From assembly GCA_022510705.1 (NCBI GenBank), contig JAFLSX010000022.1, forward strand, positions 1-36,470: a stretch of 36,470 nucleotides of DNA, given 5' to 3'. The stretch is from Lachnospiraceae bacterium. Lineage in GTDB: Bacteria > Bacillota > Clostridia > Lachnospirales > Lachnospiraceae. Every line of letters starts with the position of its first letter. Positions within the stretch are counted from its first letter, which is position 1. The notes under the pieces are model-generated. The model saw only the letters and a list, made by a program, of their open reading frames with translations, had not been told where the DNA came from and did not search any database. Positions 8,087 through 15,900 of this stretch are shown piece by piece. A program made the translations under genes and the position numbers.

Positions 8087-8929
8087 ATGGAAGAAAAATG
8101 GACAACGGTGCTAAAACCTCGCAGCAAATGGTATGAGTTGAATATAAAAGAATTGATGGCTTATAGGGACCTGATCTTTTTGTTTGTAAAACGAAATTAT
8201 ACTACGAGGTATAAGCAGACAATATTAGGTCCTTTGTGGCTGATCATCAATCCCTTATTTACAACGCTCATGTATGCAGTTGTATTTGGCGGCATCGCTC
8301 AAATTCCTACTGAGGGAGTACCGTCCATACTTTTCTATCTTGGAGGAAATATCCTGTGGACCTATTTTGCCATGTGCATTAACCAAACCTCAGGAACCTT
8401 CGTCAATAATGCGGGAATTTTAGGAAAGGTGTATTTTCCTAGATTGGTGATGCCGATTTCTACCGTACTGACCGGACTGTTGGATTTTTGTATTCAATTA
8501 ATGCTGTTTTTGGTCATTGCAGTTATTTATGCGCTTAGCGGACAGGCCATTCAGATAAGCGGATGGATTTCTCTTTTGCCGGTTTTGGTTTTGCAGATTG
8601 CCATTTTGGGCATGGGTATAGGAGTAATCGTATCTTCCATGACGACTAAGTACAGGGACTTGAACGTTTTGGTGACCTTTGGCGTGCAGTTATGGATGTA
8701 TGCCAGTCCGATAGTGTACCCATTAAGTCAGATTCCGGAAAAATACCGGTTTATCTATCTGTTAAATCCCGTTGCTCCGGTGATTACCATTTTCCGTTAT
8801 GCTTTTTTTGGAATCGGTGAGATTCCCTTCTTATCATGGGGGATCAGCTGGATCGTGACGCTCGTGATCCTTGGAATAGGTATGGTTTTATTCAATAGGG
8901 TGGAAAAAACTTTTATGGATACCGTATAA
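8087..8929 (+). CDS. wzm: ABC-type polysaccharide exporter, permease subunit (Wzm/TagG family)
   Basis: A 280-residue ABC-2 type membrane protein with about six hydrophobic helices. The conserved amphipathic entry segment LIFLFVKRNYTTRYKQTILGPLWLIINPL near residues 28-56 is characteristic of O-antigen and teichoic acid exporters. The family moves undecaprenyl-linked glycan across the membrane with its ATPase partner, encoded by the next gene 13 bases downstream. ATG 8087 was chosen because the longer frame from 8027 would lie inside the preceding fusion gene; the ribosome site (AGGA, about 11 bases upstream) is weak. The gene name is by family only. Confidence 0.9.
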   Translation: MEEKWTTVLKPRSKWYELNIKELMAYRDLIFLFVKRNYTTRYKQTILGPLWLIINPLFTTLMYAVVFGGIAQIPTEGVPSILFYLGGNILWTYFAMCINQTSGTFVNNAGILGKVYFPRLVMPISTVLTGLLDFCIQLMLFLVIAVIYALSGQAIQISGWISLLPVLVLQIAILGMGIGVIVSSMTTKYRDLNVLVTFGVQLWMYASPIVYPLSQIPEKYRFIYLLNPVAPVITIFRYAFFGIGEIPFLSWGISWIVTLVILGIGMVLFNRVEKTFMDTV

Positions 8930-8942
8930 AGAGAGGAAAGAC

Positions 8943-10223
8943 ATGAAAGAAACCGTTATCGATATAGAAAATTTAAGTAAAAAATACCGTCTTGGTGCTA
9001 TTGGAAGCGGAACTCTGACGGCAGATCTACAGAGCTGGTGGGCAAGAAAACGGGGAAAAGAAGATCCCAATCTCTCTCTGGAAAAAGCTGAGACCGGTAT
9101 GGAAACAAAGGAATTTCTGGCTCTGAATGGGATCAATCTGAAAGTATACAAAGGGGATACGCTTGGAATTATCGGGCGTAACGGAGCGGGAAAATCTACT
9201 CTCCTTAAAATTCTCTCCCGGGTTACGGCGCCTACGGAAGGCTGTGTCAGACTGAACGGCAGAATATCCAGTATGCTGGAAGTGGGAACCGGATTTCACG
9301 GAGAGTTGACGGGACGGGAAAATATCTACTTAAACGGTGCAATCTTGGGCATGAAGAAGAGCGAGGTGGATAAAAAGATCGGGGATATCATTGCGTTTTC
9401 TGAGTGTGCTAAATTTATAGATACGCCGGTAAAACGTTATTCCTCCGGCATGTATGTAAAACTGGCATTTGCGGTTGCGGCTCATTTGGATTCCGAAATC
9501 CTTGTGATGGATGAGGTGCTGGCTGTGGGCGATATGAAATTTCAGGAAAAGTGTCTGAATAAGATGGGGGATGCAGCAGGTAAAGAGGGAAGAACTGTTT
9601 TGTATGTCAGCCATAATATGAATACCATTCAGCAGCTTTGCAACCGCTGTGTGGTTTTAGATCAGGGAAGGATTATTTATGACGGTGGCGTGGAAGATGC
9701 CATTAAGATCTATATGGGAAATCAGAAGGAATCCGCTTCTTTTGTAGATTTGCGAAATATGGAAAGGGCGGAAGAGTTTAAAAGTCTTTCTGCTAAGTTA
9801 TTGAGTTTGGAAGCGTTGGACTATGAAAAAAGCTACTTCGCAGATAGCAGCCGGATCCGATTCCGCTTGCGATATGAGGGTTACCGGGATGCCCAAAACT
9901 TATGTTTACGTGTTATTGTTAACTATGCGGACGGCTCCCCGGTCACCATGGTCACGAGTCCGAAGGAGCTGCAGATGAAAAATGGCGAACAGACGGAAGT
10001 GGTGTTTGCTTTAAATCTGGATAAAGTAGTTTCAGGAAAGTATACACTGAGCCTGGTGCTGTATGAAGTAAATCAATATGGTACCCGGTATAATTGTGAT
10101 GGAATCAAGGATGTTTTTTGCTTTGAAATTAGAAGAAAAGAAGATACTTCATACAATATGGAGTGGAGCCATCGATACTGGGGGCATGTGGCGCTGCCGC
10201 CGATTGAAGTTTTAGAAAAGTAG
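8943..10223 (+). CDS. wzt: ABC-type polysaccharide exporter, ATPase with C-terminal glycan-binding domain (Wzt family)
   Basis: A 426-residue protein. The ATPase part has Walker A GRNGAGKST (78-86), the ABC signature region YSSGMYVKLAF, Walker B ILVMDEVLAVGD and the H-loop YVSHNM. From about residue 270 a beta-rich extension resembles the Wzt C-terminal domain that in Gram-negative O-antigen systems recognises the finished, end-modified chain. This suggests that the glycan is completed on the cytoplasmic side and exported whole. GAGAGGAAAG precedes ATG 8943. No Wzx/Wzy pair is visible in the window, which agrees with ABC-dependent export. Confidence 0.92.
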   Translation: MKETVIDIENLSKKYRLGAIGSGTLTADLQSWWARKRGKEDPNLSLEKAETGMETKEFLALNGINLKVYKGDTLGIIGRNGAGKSTLLKILSRVTAPTEGCVRLNGRISSMLEVGTGFHGELTGRENIYLNGAILGMKKSEVDKKIGDIIAFSECAKFIDTPVKRYSSGMYVKLAFAVAAHLDSEILVMDEVLAVGDMKFQEKCLNKMGDAAGKEGRTVLYVSHNMNTIQQLCNRCVVLDQGRIIYDGGVEDAIKIYMGNQKESASFVDLRNMERAEEFKSLSAKLLSLEALDYEKSYFADSSRIRFRLRYEGYRDAQNLCLRVIVNYADGSPVTMVTSPKELQMKNGEQTEVVFALNLDKVVSGKYTLSLVLYEVNQYGTRYNCDGIKDVFCFEIRRKEDTSYNMEWSHRYWGHVALPPIEVLEK

Positions 10224-10240
10224 TTTCAAAGGAGAGTCTT

Positions 10241-12280
10241 ATGACGCCTACATTCAGCATTATTGTACCGGTTTACCAAGTGGAGCAGTATCTGGATAAA
10301 TGTGTGGAAAGTATATTGCGGCAAAGTTATCAGGATTTTGAAGTCATTCTGGTAGATGATGGCTCAAAGGATACGAGCGGAGAACTATGCGACAGTTATG
10401 CGAAAAAGAATACCCGGTTTCAGGTAATACACAAGGAAAACGGAGGTCTGTCCGATGCTAGAAATGCTGGTCTGGAAGTTGCACGCGGCAAATATATATA
10501 CTTTTTAGACAGTGATGATTTTATTGAAGAAGATCTGCTTCAGAAGACCTTGTGTGCATTGCAGGAAACGCAGGCTGATATGGTTGCGTTCGGATATAAA
10601 CGGATCAACGGACAGGGAGAGACTGTTGAAGAGGTCAGACCCGAAGAAAGATCATACACGCTTAAGACGCAGGAAGAGAAATATGATTATTTTGTGCATG
10701 TATTGCTTCAGTACGGCCAGTGCTGGGAGGCATGGAACCGCATTTATAAAGGGGATATAATAAGGGAGCATCAGTTGCGTTTTGTGGACAATGACAGGAT
10801 CTTTGCAGAAGATCTGTTGTTTTTGCTGATGTATTTGATGCATGCAAGGAGTATTGCCGGGATTGGTGATTTGTTCTATTCTTATCTGATCCGGGAAAGC
10901 TCTATTATGGATCGAAAGAGCAAGAAATGCAATACGAAGCAGATCACGGAGCTGGCAAAGTGTTTTTATGCTTACTTAGAGCGGGAGAATTTTCATGGAT
11001 GCTGCATGGAAAATTATCAGGTCATTCTGGGAATCTTGCTTTTTAACGAAGGCAGAAATAAAGCGGAAGAAGCCATAGAGGCAGGTCTGGCACCGATCAG
11101 AGAGGACCCGTTTGTATTTGCGAATATTAAAAAGCTTTACCGAAGGGCAGGGTACTTACGGAAGACCTTCAGCGCAGAATATACGGCAGTGTTGTTAGGA
11201 TTTTTAGGGAAAATATATGGCGATAGCTGGGAATACCGCCCCGGTCTGTTTGTTCGGGCGTATCGTAAGTTGATCGTAAGAGGACTGCTTCCTTATATAG
11301 CCTATTGGCGACATTCCAGAAATATCTTTTTGATAGGCAGTGAAGATGCTGGGAATTTGGGCGATCATCAGATTGCAGTGTCTGTCAGAGAGTTTTTGAC
11401 AAGCTATTTTCCGAGATACCGAGTGATCGAGGTGGCAGCGTCCAACTATCGGAAAGAATTGCAAGAGATGAAGCGATATATTCGAAAGAGAGACTGGATA
11501 TGTACGCCGGGCGGCGGAAATTTGGGGGATGTCTATCCATATTCAGAAGAGATCCGGAGAGAAGTGATTTCCGATTTTCCCAAAAATAAAATCATCATAT
11601 TTCCCCAGACTGTTTATTTTTCCGATACACCGGAAGGAGCACGGGAAAAGCAGCGCACGAAAGAAATTTATTGCGGTCATAAGAAGCTTTTGCTGACAGT
11701 TCGTGAGAAGACTTCCCTGCAGAGAGCGAAGGAAATATTTGATGGTAGGATAGAATTGGTACCGGATATCGTATTATTTTCCGATAAAAGGCAACCCCAA
11801 TCGGTTCGGCGGGGGGCGCTGTTCTGTCTAAGAAGCGATCTGGAAGGCCGCTTAAGCGAAGGGGACAGACAACAAATCGAAGCCGCGGCAGTTACATGCA
11901 ATCTGGAATATCAGTATATGGATCACCAGCTTGCATTTGATATTCCGATACGGGAAAGGGATCGTTATCTGAAAGAGATCATGCAGAGGTATAAAACCAC
12001 ACGGTTGATAGTAACAGATCGGCTGCATGGCATGGTCTTTGCAGCGGTTACCGGGACGCCTTGCATAGTGTTGGATAATTATAATCAAAAGGTCTCCGGC
12101 GTATATGAATGGATAGAGGATTTGCCATATATAGCTTTTTGTAATAAGATAGAAAAAGTAGGACAGATAATGGAGAAACTTTTAGAGGAAGTGCCGGGAG
12201 ATGAAGAGTATCCCAGAAAGCTTTTGCAACCGGAATTTGACCGTCTTGCCGGACTGATTGCGAATAAAAGGAGAAAGTAA
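10241..12280 (+). CDS. Fusion: GT2 glycosyltransferase - polysaccharide pyruvyltransferase
   Basis: A 679-residue two-domain protein. The N-terminal half is GT2 (SIIVPVYQVEQYL, DDGS near 39-42, DSDD at 90-93). From about residue 363 it is a polysaccharide pyruvyltransferase domain: GNLGD (371-375), GGGNLGD (424-430) and TDRLHGMV (592-599), the usual three landmarks. Such domains transfer pyruvate from phosphoenolpyruvate to form a ketal on a sugar, as CsaB does for SLH-anchoring wall polymers. Fusion to a GT2 domain suggests that the sugar is pyruvylated as, or right after, it is added (inference). GGAGAGTCTT precedes ATG 10241; the stop abuts the next ATG. Confidence 0.9.
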   Translation: MTPTFSIIVPVYQVEQYLDKCVESILRQSYQDFEVILVDDGSKDTSGELCDSYAKKNTRFQVIHKENGGLSDARNAGLEVARGKYIYFLDSDDFIEEDLLQKTLCALQETQADMVAFGYKRINGQGETVEEVRPEERSYTLKTQEEKYDYFVHVLLQYGQCWEAWNRIYKGDIIREHQLRFVDNDRIFAEDLLFLLMYLMHARSIAGIGDLFYSYLIRESSIMDRKSKKCNTKQITELAKCFYAYLERENFHGCCMENYQVILGILLFNEGRNKAEEAIEAGLAPIREDPFVFANIKKLYRRAGYLRKTFSAEYTAVLLGFLGKIYGDSWEYRPGLFVRAYRKLIVRGLLPYIAYWRHSRNIFLIGSEDAGNLGDHQIAVSVREFLTSYFPRYRVIEVAASNYRKELQEMKRYIRKRDWICTPGGGNLGDVYPYSEEIRREVISDFPKNKIIIFPQTVYFSDTPEGAREKQRTKEIYCGHKKLLLTVREKTSLQRAKEIFDGRIELVPDIVLFSDKRQPQSVRRGALFCLRSDLEGRLSEGDRQQIEAAAVTCNLEYQYMDHQLAFDIPIRERDRYLKEIMQRYKTTRLIVTDRLHGMVFAAVTGTPCIVLDNYNQKVSGVYEWIEDLPYIAFCNKIEKVGQIMEKLLEEVPGDEEYPRKLLQPEFDRLAGLIANKRRK

Positions 12281-13303
12281 ATGCAGATTAAAAGATATAT
12301 CGAAGCATATATACCGGTAAATATTTGCAATATGAAATGCTCCTACTGCTATTTGAACAAGAATATCAACAAAGTGATCTGTGAACTTACCCATGAACCG
12401 AAAGAGATCGCACGGGCTTTGAGTCAAAAGCGGCTGGGAGGACCTGCACTGATCAATCTCTGTGCGGCGGGAGAGACGACTTTATTGAAGGAAATGCCGG
12501 AATTAACAGAGGCACTCTTAGCGGAAGGGCATGCTGTTTCCATTGTGACGAATGGAATATACACCAAATATTTTGAAACGGTAGAAAACCTGCCGGAAGA
12601 ATATCGGAAACGATTGTTTTTTAAATTTTCCCTACATTATTTTGAAATGCTAAGGACTAACACGACTGACACTTTTTTTGAGAATGTGGACAGAATGAAA
12701 AAGGCGGGATGTTCCTTTACCATAGAGCTGACACCGGATGATGACTATCTAGAGGTAAAAGAGGAAATAAGAAAACTCTGTCTGGAAAAGGCAGGCGCGG
12801 TGTGCCATGTCACCATCCCGCGGGATGACACCACCAGGGAACATAAGTTGTTATCCAAATACTCTCTGGAAGAATTGGTAGAAAACTGGAAAGACTTTGA
12901 TTCCTCTCTGCTCCGGTTCAAGCAGGAGATCTGGGGCGAACGGCGCTGTGAATTTTGCTATGCCGGAGACTGGTTCTTTGCCGTGGAACTTCTGTCAGGA
13001 AGAATGACGCAGTGCTATGAGGGCAAGGAACTGTGTTGCAATATCTTTGAAAATATGGATAAAAAGCTGCCGTTTAAAGCAGTGGGGACTAAGTGCCCCA
13101 GCAGTCACTGTTATAACGGACATGCATTTTTACCCTTAGGACTGATTCCGGAAGTAGAGGCGCCTACGTATGCCAAACTTCGAGACAGGGTATGTGCAGA
13201 CGGAAGCCACTGGCTCACGGCAGACATGCAGGATACGCTAAGCAGTAAGTTAGGCAATGCAAATAAAGAGTATAGCAGGTTGAAAAAACACTTTCTCAAA
13301 TAG
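12281..13303 (+). CDS. Radical SAM enzyme of unknown function
   Basis: A 340-residue protein with the radical SAM cluster motif CNMKCSYC (Cys16, Cys20, Cys23), which holds the [4Fe-4S] cluster that cleaves S-adenosylmethionine. A second cysteine group lies C-terminally (Cys223, 226, 245, 252, 253, 272, 277), resembling a SPASM- or twitch-type auxiliary cluster region, though I cannot assign it to a named subfamily. It starts directly after the previous stop with AAAGGAGAAAG upstream, so it belongs to the polysaccharide operon. Modification of a sugar or of a lipid-linked intermediate is the likely kind of role, but the reaction is not deducible from sequence. Confidence 0.85.
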   Translation: MQIKRYIEAYIPVNICNMKCSYCYLNKNINKVICELTHEPKEIARALSQKRLGGPALINLCAAGETTLLKEMPELTEALLAEGHAVSIVTNGIYTKYFETVENLPEEYRKRLFFKFSLHYFEMLRTNTTDTFFENVDRMKKAGCSFTIELTPDDDYLEVKEEIRKLCLEKAGAVCHVTIPRDDTTREHKLLSKYSLEELVENWKDFDSSLLRFKQEIWGERRCEFCYAGDWFFAVELLSGRMTQCYEGKELCCNIFENMDKKLPFKAVGTKCPSSHCYNGHAFLPLGLIPEVEAPTYAKLRDRVCADGSHWLTADMQDTLSSKLGNANKEYSRLKKHFLK

Positions 13304-13320
13304 AGTACGGAGATAGAGTG

Positions 13321-14376
13321 ATGAAACAGGATCCTCCATTTTTAAGTATTGTCGTACCGGCATACAATGTGGAAAACTATATCAGAGAATGTGTGGACAG
13401 TATTCTGTCACAGACTTTCACCGATTTTGAACTGATCCTGGTGGACGACGGCTCCACGGATTCCACGGGTAAAATATGTGATGGTTATGCACAAAAGGAT
13501 TCCCGTATCCGGGTCCTGCATAAGGAAAACGGCGGTCTGGTCAGTGCCAGAAAAGCAGGACTTTTGAAGGCTGCAGGAGAATATGCCGCCTATGTGGACG
13601 GTGACGATTGGATCGCACCGGATCAGCTTACCAACCTATGCACTGCAGCAAGAAATGAGGATGCGGATATTGTCATTGCGGATTTTACTGTGGCAATGGG
13701 AAATGACCGGAAACTCCTTACACAAAATATGGAAGGCGGCATCTACACCGGAGATAAACTTCGGGAGGAACTCCATAACTGCATGCTGAGCAAGGGAGAA
13801 TATTTTTCCTTTGGATTACAGCCCTCTCTTTGCAGCAAGCTGTTTCGCAGAAGGCTGCTCTTGCCCTATCAGGAGGCGGTGGACGAACGGATTCGGCTGG
13901 GGGAGGATGCTGCCTGTTTTTATCCCTGTGCGCTGGAAGCGAAAAAGGTAGTGTATCTAAAGGGACAACATGGGTATTTTTATCGTATGCGGGAAAGTTC
14001 CATTTCCCATGCCATCGTGCGTTCTTTTTATACCGAAGAGATCTTTCTGTTGATTACGCATCTGGAGAAAAGCTTTGTGGAAAATGAACAGCTCTGGGCG
14101 TATGCCTGTTATATGTTGGACAACATGTTGACACCCCATCTGCGGTTTAAAGAACTGTTTTTGGGAAAAGAACTGACTTTGCAGTTTAAGTGTATTGCAA
14201 GTAGCCATATCGGTAAAAATGTGGTAGAATACGGTAAAAAAGTAAGAACTTCGTCAAGGATGAAGCGGATTTTGAAAACAATGGAAACTCCGAGTCTGCG
14301 AAACAGATTGGAGCTGTATCTATTTTGCATATATGAAGCCTGGCAGAATAAAAAGTCGGAGAAAAATAATGTTTGA
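13321..14376 (+). CDS. GT2-family glycosyltransferase
   Basis: A 351-residue GT-A transferase with LSIVVPAYN, DDGSTDSTG (from residue 42), GGLVSARKAG and the metal site DGDD (93-96). CGGAG lies about 8 bases before ATG 13321; a GTG at 13318 is in frame but less likely. It overlaps the next gene by 8 bases. The catalytic block is strongly similar to those of the other GT2 genes in the operon. Sugar specificity is unknown. Confidence 0.9.
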   Translation: MKQDPPFLSIVVPAYNVENYIRECVDSILSQTFTDFELILVDDGSTDSTGKICDGYAQKDSRIRVLHKENGGLVSARKAGLLKAAGEYAAYVDGDDWIAPDQLTNLCTAARNEDADIVIADFTVAMGNDRKLLTQNMEGGIYTGDKLREELHNCMLSKGEYFSFGLQPSLCSKLFRRRLLLPYQEAVDERIRLGEDAACFYPCALEAKKVVYLKGQHGYFYRMRESSISHAIVRSFYTEEIFLLITHLEKSFVENEQLWAYACYMLDNMLTPHLRFKELFLGKELTLQFKCIASSHIGKNVVEYGKKVRTSSRMKRILKTMETPSLRNRLELYLFCIYEAWQNKKSEKNNV

Positions 14377-15895
14377 AGGTATAAAAAGAAAAATAAAAGA
14401 ATGGGAAATAAAACATGATCGCTTTGACCGCTATATACTGATCTTGTTGGGAATGAGTCTGCTGTCGCTATTGATTATTGGAAGGTATAATGTAATGGCG
14501 GCGGATGACTATGCCATGGGAAAGCATGTACAGCATATTTGGGAAAGCATTACTTCTATACCGCAGGTACTGCATTATGCAGTCACGCATGCATTAGTGT
14601 CCTATAAAACATGGCAGGGATGCTTTACCGTCAATTTTTGGGATAGTTTAAATCCGGGATTCTGGACTGAACAGTTGACTTGGCTGACGCCGATTCTTAT
14701 GCTGGGAATGGTATTATTAAGTACCTATTGGTTTGTGAAGGCAACATTGAAAAAATATTATGATATTGGTAAGCGGGAACTCCTTTTTCTTTGGGGAGTC
14801 ATTGTTTTTTTGTTGCTGGAGACCTTGCCCTCTCCGGTGGAAGCGCTTTATTGGTATGCAGGTGCGATCGCTTATACTTTTCTTCACTATTCCATGCTGC
14901 TTTTATTTGTATTCCTTCTTGGAAGCGAGCGGCTGATAAAGGGCAGGAATAAAGTGATGGTGGGAATTGTGATTGCCTTGTATGCTTTTCTTATAGGCGG
15001 CTGTCAGTATGGAACGGTACTTCAATGTCTGTTGTGGTATGTTGTATATCTGCTTGTAGAAAGAAAGCGCTTATCCTGGCATAAGCTGCTGCCGTTTTTT
15101 ATGCTGTTTGCGGGATTTGGCATTAACCTTATGTCACCGGGAAACCGGACTAGGCAGTCCGAAACCATGGGACTGCCCCCCATTAAGGCTATTATATCTT
15201 CATTTATGAATTCTTTTCACTATATCAGAATCTGGTTCTCCCCATTGTTAATAGTCTGCCTGTTGGCTGCGTTGCCTGTTATCTGGCAGATCGTGAAAAA
15301 TAAGAGGGCGAAGGACTTTACCTATCCACTCCCTCTTTTGATTAGTGCGGGTAGTTATTGCCTGTTTGCGGCAGCGTTTACCCCCTCTTTGTATGGGGTG
15401 GGAAATGTGGATGCAGGACGACTGCAGAATCAGATACAAAGCATCTTTTATGCCATGTTATGGATGAACGCTTTTTATTGGACAGGCTGGATGCAGAATC
15501 GAGTGCAGAAGGCAGGAACGGAATTTTGGCAGGATTGCAGTGCAGTCAAAAATATTTTGAAGAAGTATTTATGGGCGTACCGCTGGCTGACTTTTGCGGG
15601 TATACTTTTAGTAATAGTGGGAACGGCTGATAAGAATACCTTTTCTTCTATGTCTGCGCTGCGGTCATTGTTGAATGGCGAAGCACAGGCTTATTATGAG
15701 CAGGCTCAGGAGCGTTTAGTGTTGTATCAGGATGAAAGTGTGAGCATCGTGGAAATAGAGCCTTTTCGTGTTAAACCTAGAGTATTGTTTTTTACGGATA
15801 TCGTAGAAGAAGGCAATGCCAACTATTGGATCAATGAAAATATTGCGGAATATTACGATAAAGAAAAGATATTGTTGATGGAGAAGGGAGAATAA
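14369..15895 (+). CDS. Polytopic membrane protein, GT-C-like (DUF6056-type), paralogue 1
   Basis: A 508-residue protein with roughly ten to twelve hydrophobic helices and a soluble C-terminus. After the first helix comes an acidic pair (D46-D47, AADDYAMG), as in GT-C glycosyltransferases that use polyprenyl-phosphate sugars outside the membrane. Other landmarks shared with the next gene are ALYWYAGAI, a PGN followed by basic residues (SPGNRTR), FTPSLYG and a C-terminal WINENIAEYY. Resemblance to the uncharacterised DUF6056 family is from memory; a GtrII-type function is inference. Start 14369 has CGGAGA upstream; the longer frame from 14333 lies inside the preceding GT2 gene. Confidence 0.75.
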   Translation: MFEGIKRKIKEWEIKHDRFDRYILILLGMSLLSLLIIGRYNVMAADDYAMGKHVQHIWESITSIPQVLHYAVTHALVSYKTWQGCFTVNFWDSLNPGFWTEQLTWLTPILMLGMVLLSTYWFVKATLKKYYDIGKRELLFLWGVIVFLLLETLPSPVEALYWYAGAIAYTFLHYSMLLLFVFLLGSERLIKGRNKVMVGIVIALYAFLIGGCQYGTVLQCLLWYVVYLLVERKRLSWHKLLPFFMLFAGFGINLMSPGNRTRQSETMGLPPIKAIISSFMNSFHYIRIWFSPLLIVCLLAALPVIWQIVKNKRAKDFTYPLPLLISAGSYCLFAAAFTPSLYGVGNVDAGRLQNQIQSIFYAMLWMNAFYWTGWMQNRVQKAGTEFWQDCSAVKNILKKYLWAYRWLTFAGILLVIVGTADKNTFSSMSALRSLLNGEAQAYYEQAQERLVLYQDESVSIVEIEPFRVKPRVLFFTDIVEEGNANYWINENIAEYYDKEKILLMEKGE

Positions 15896-15900
15896 GAACC

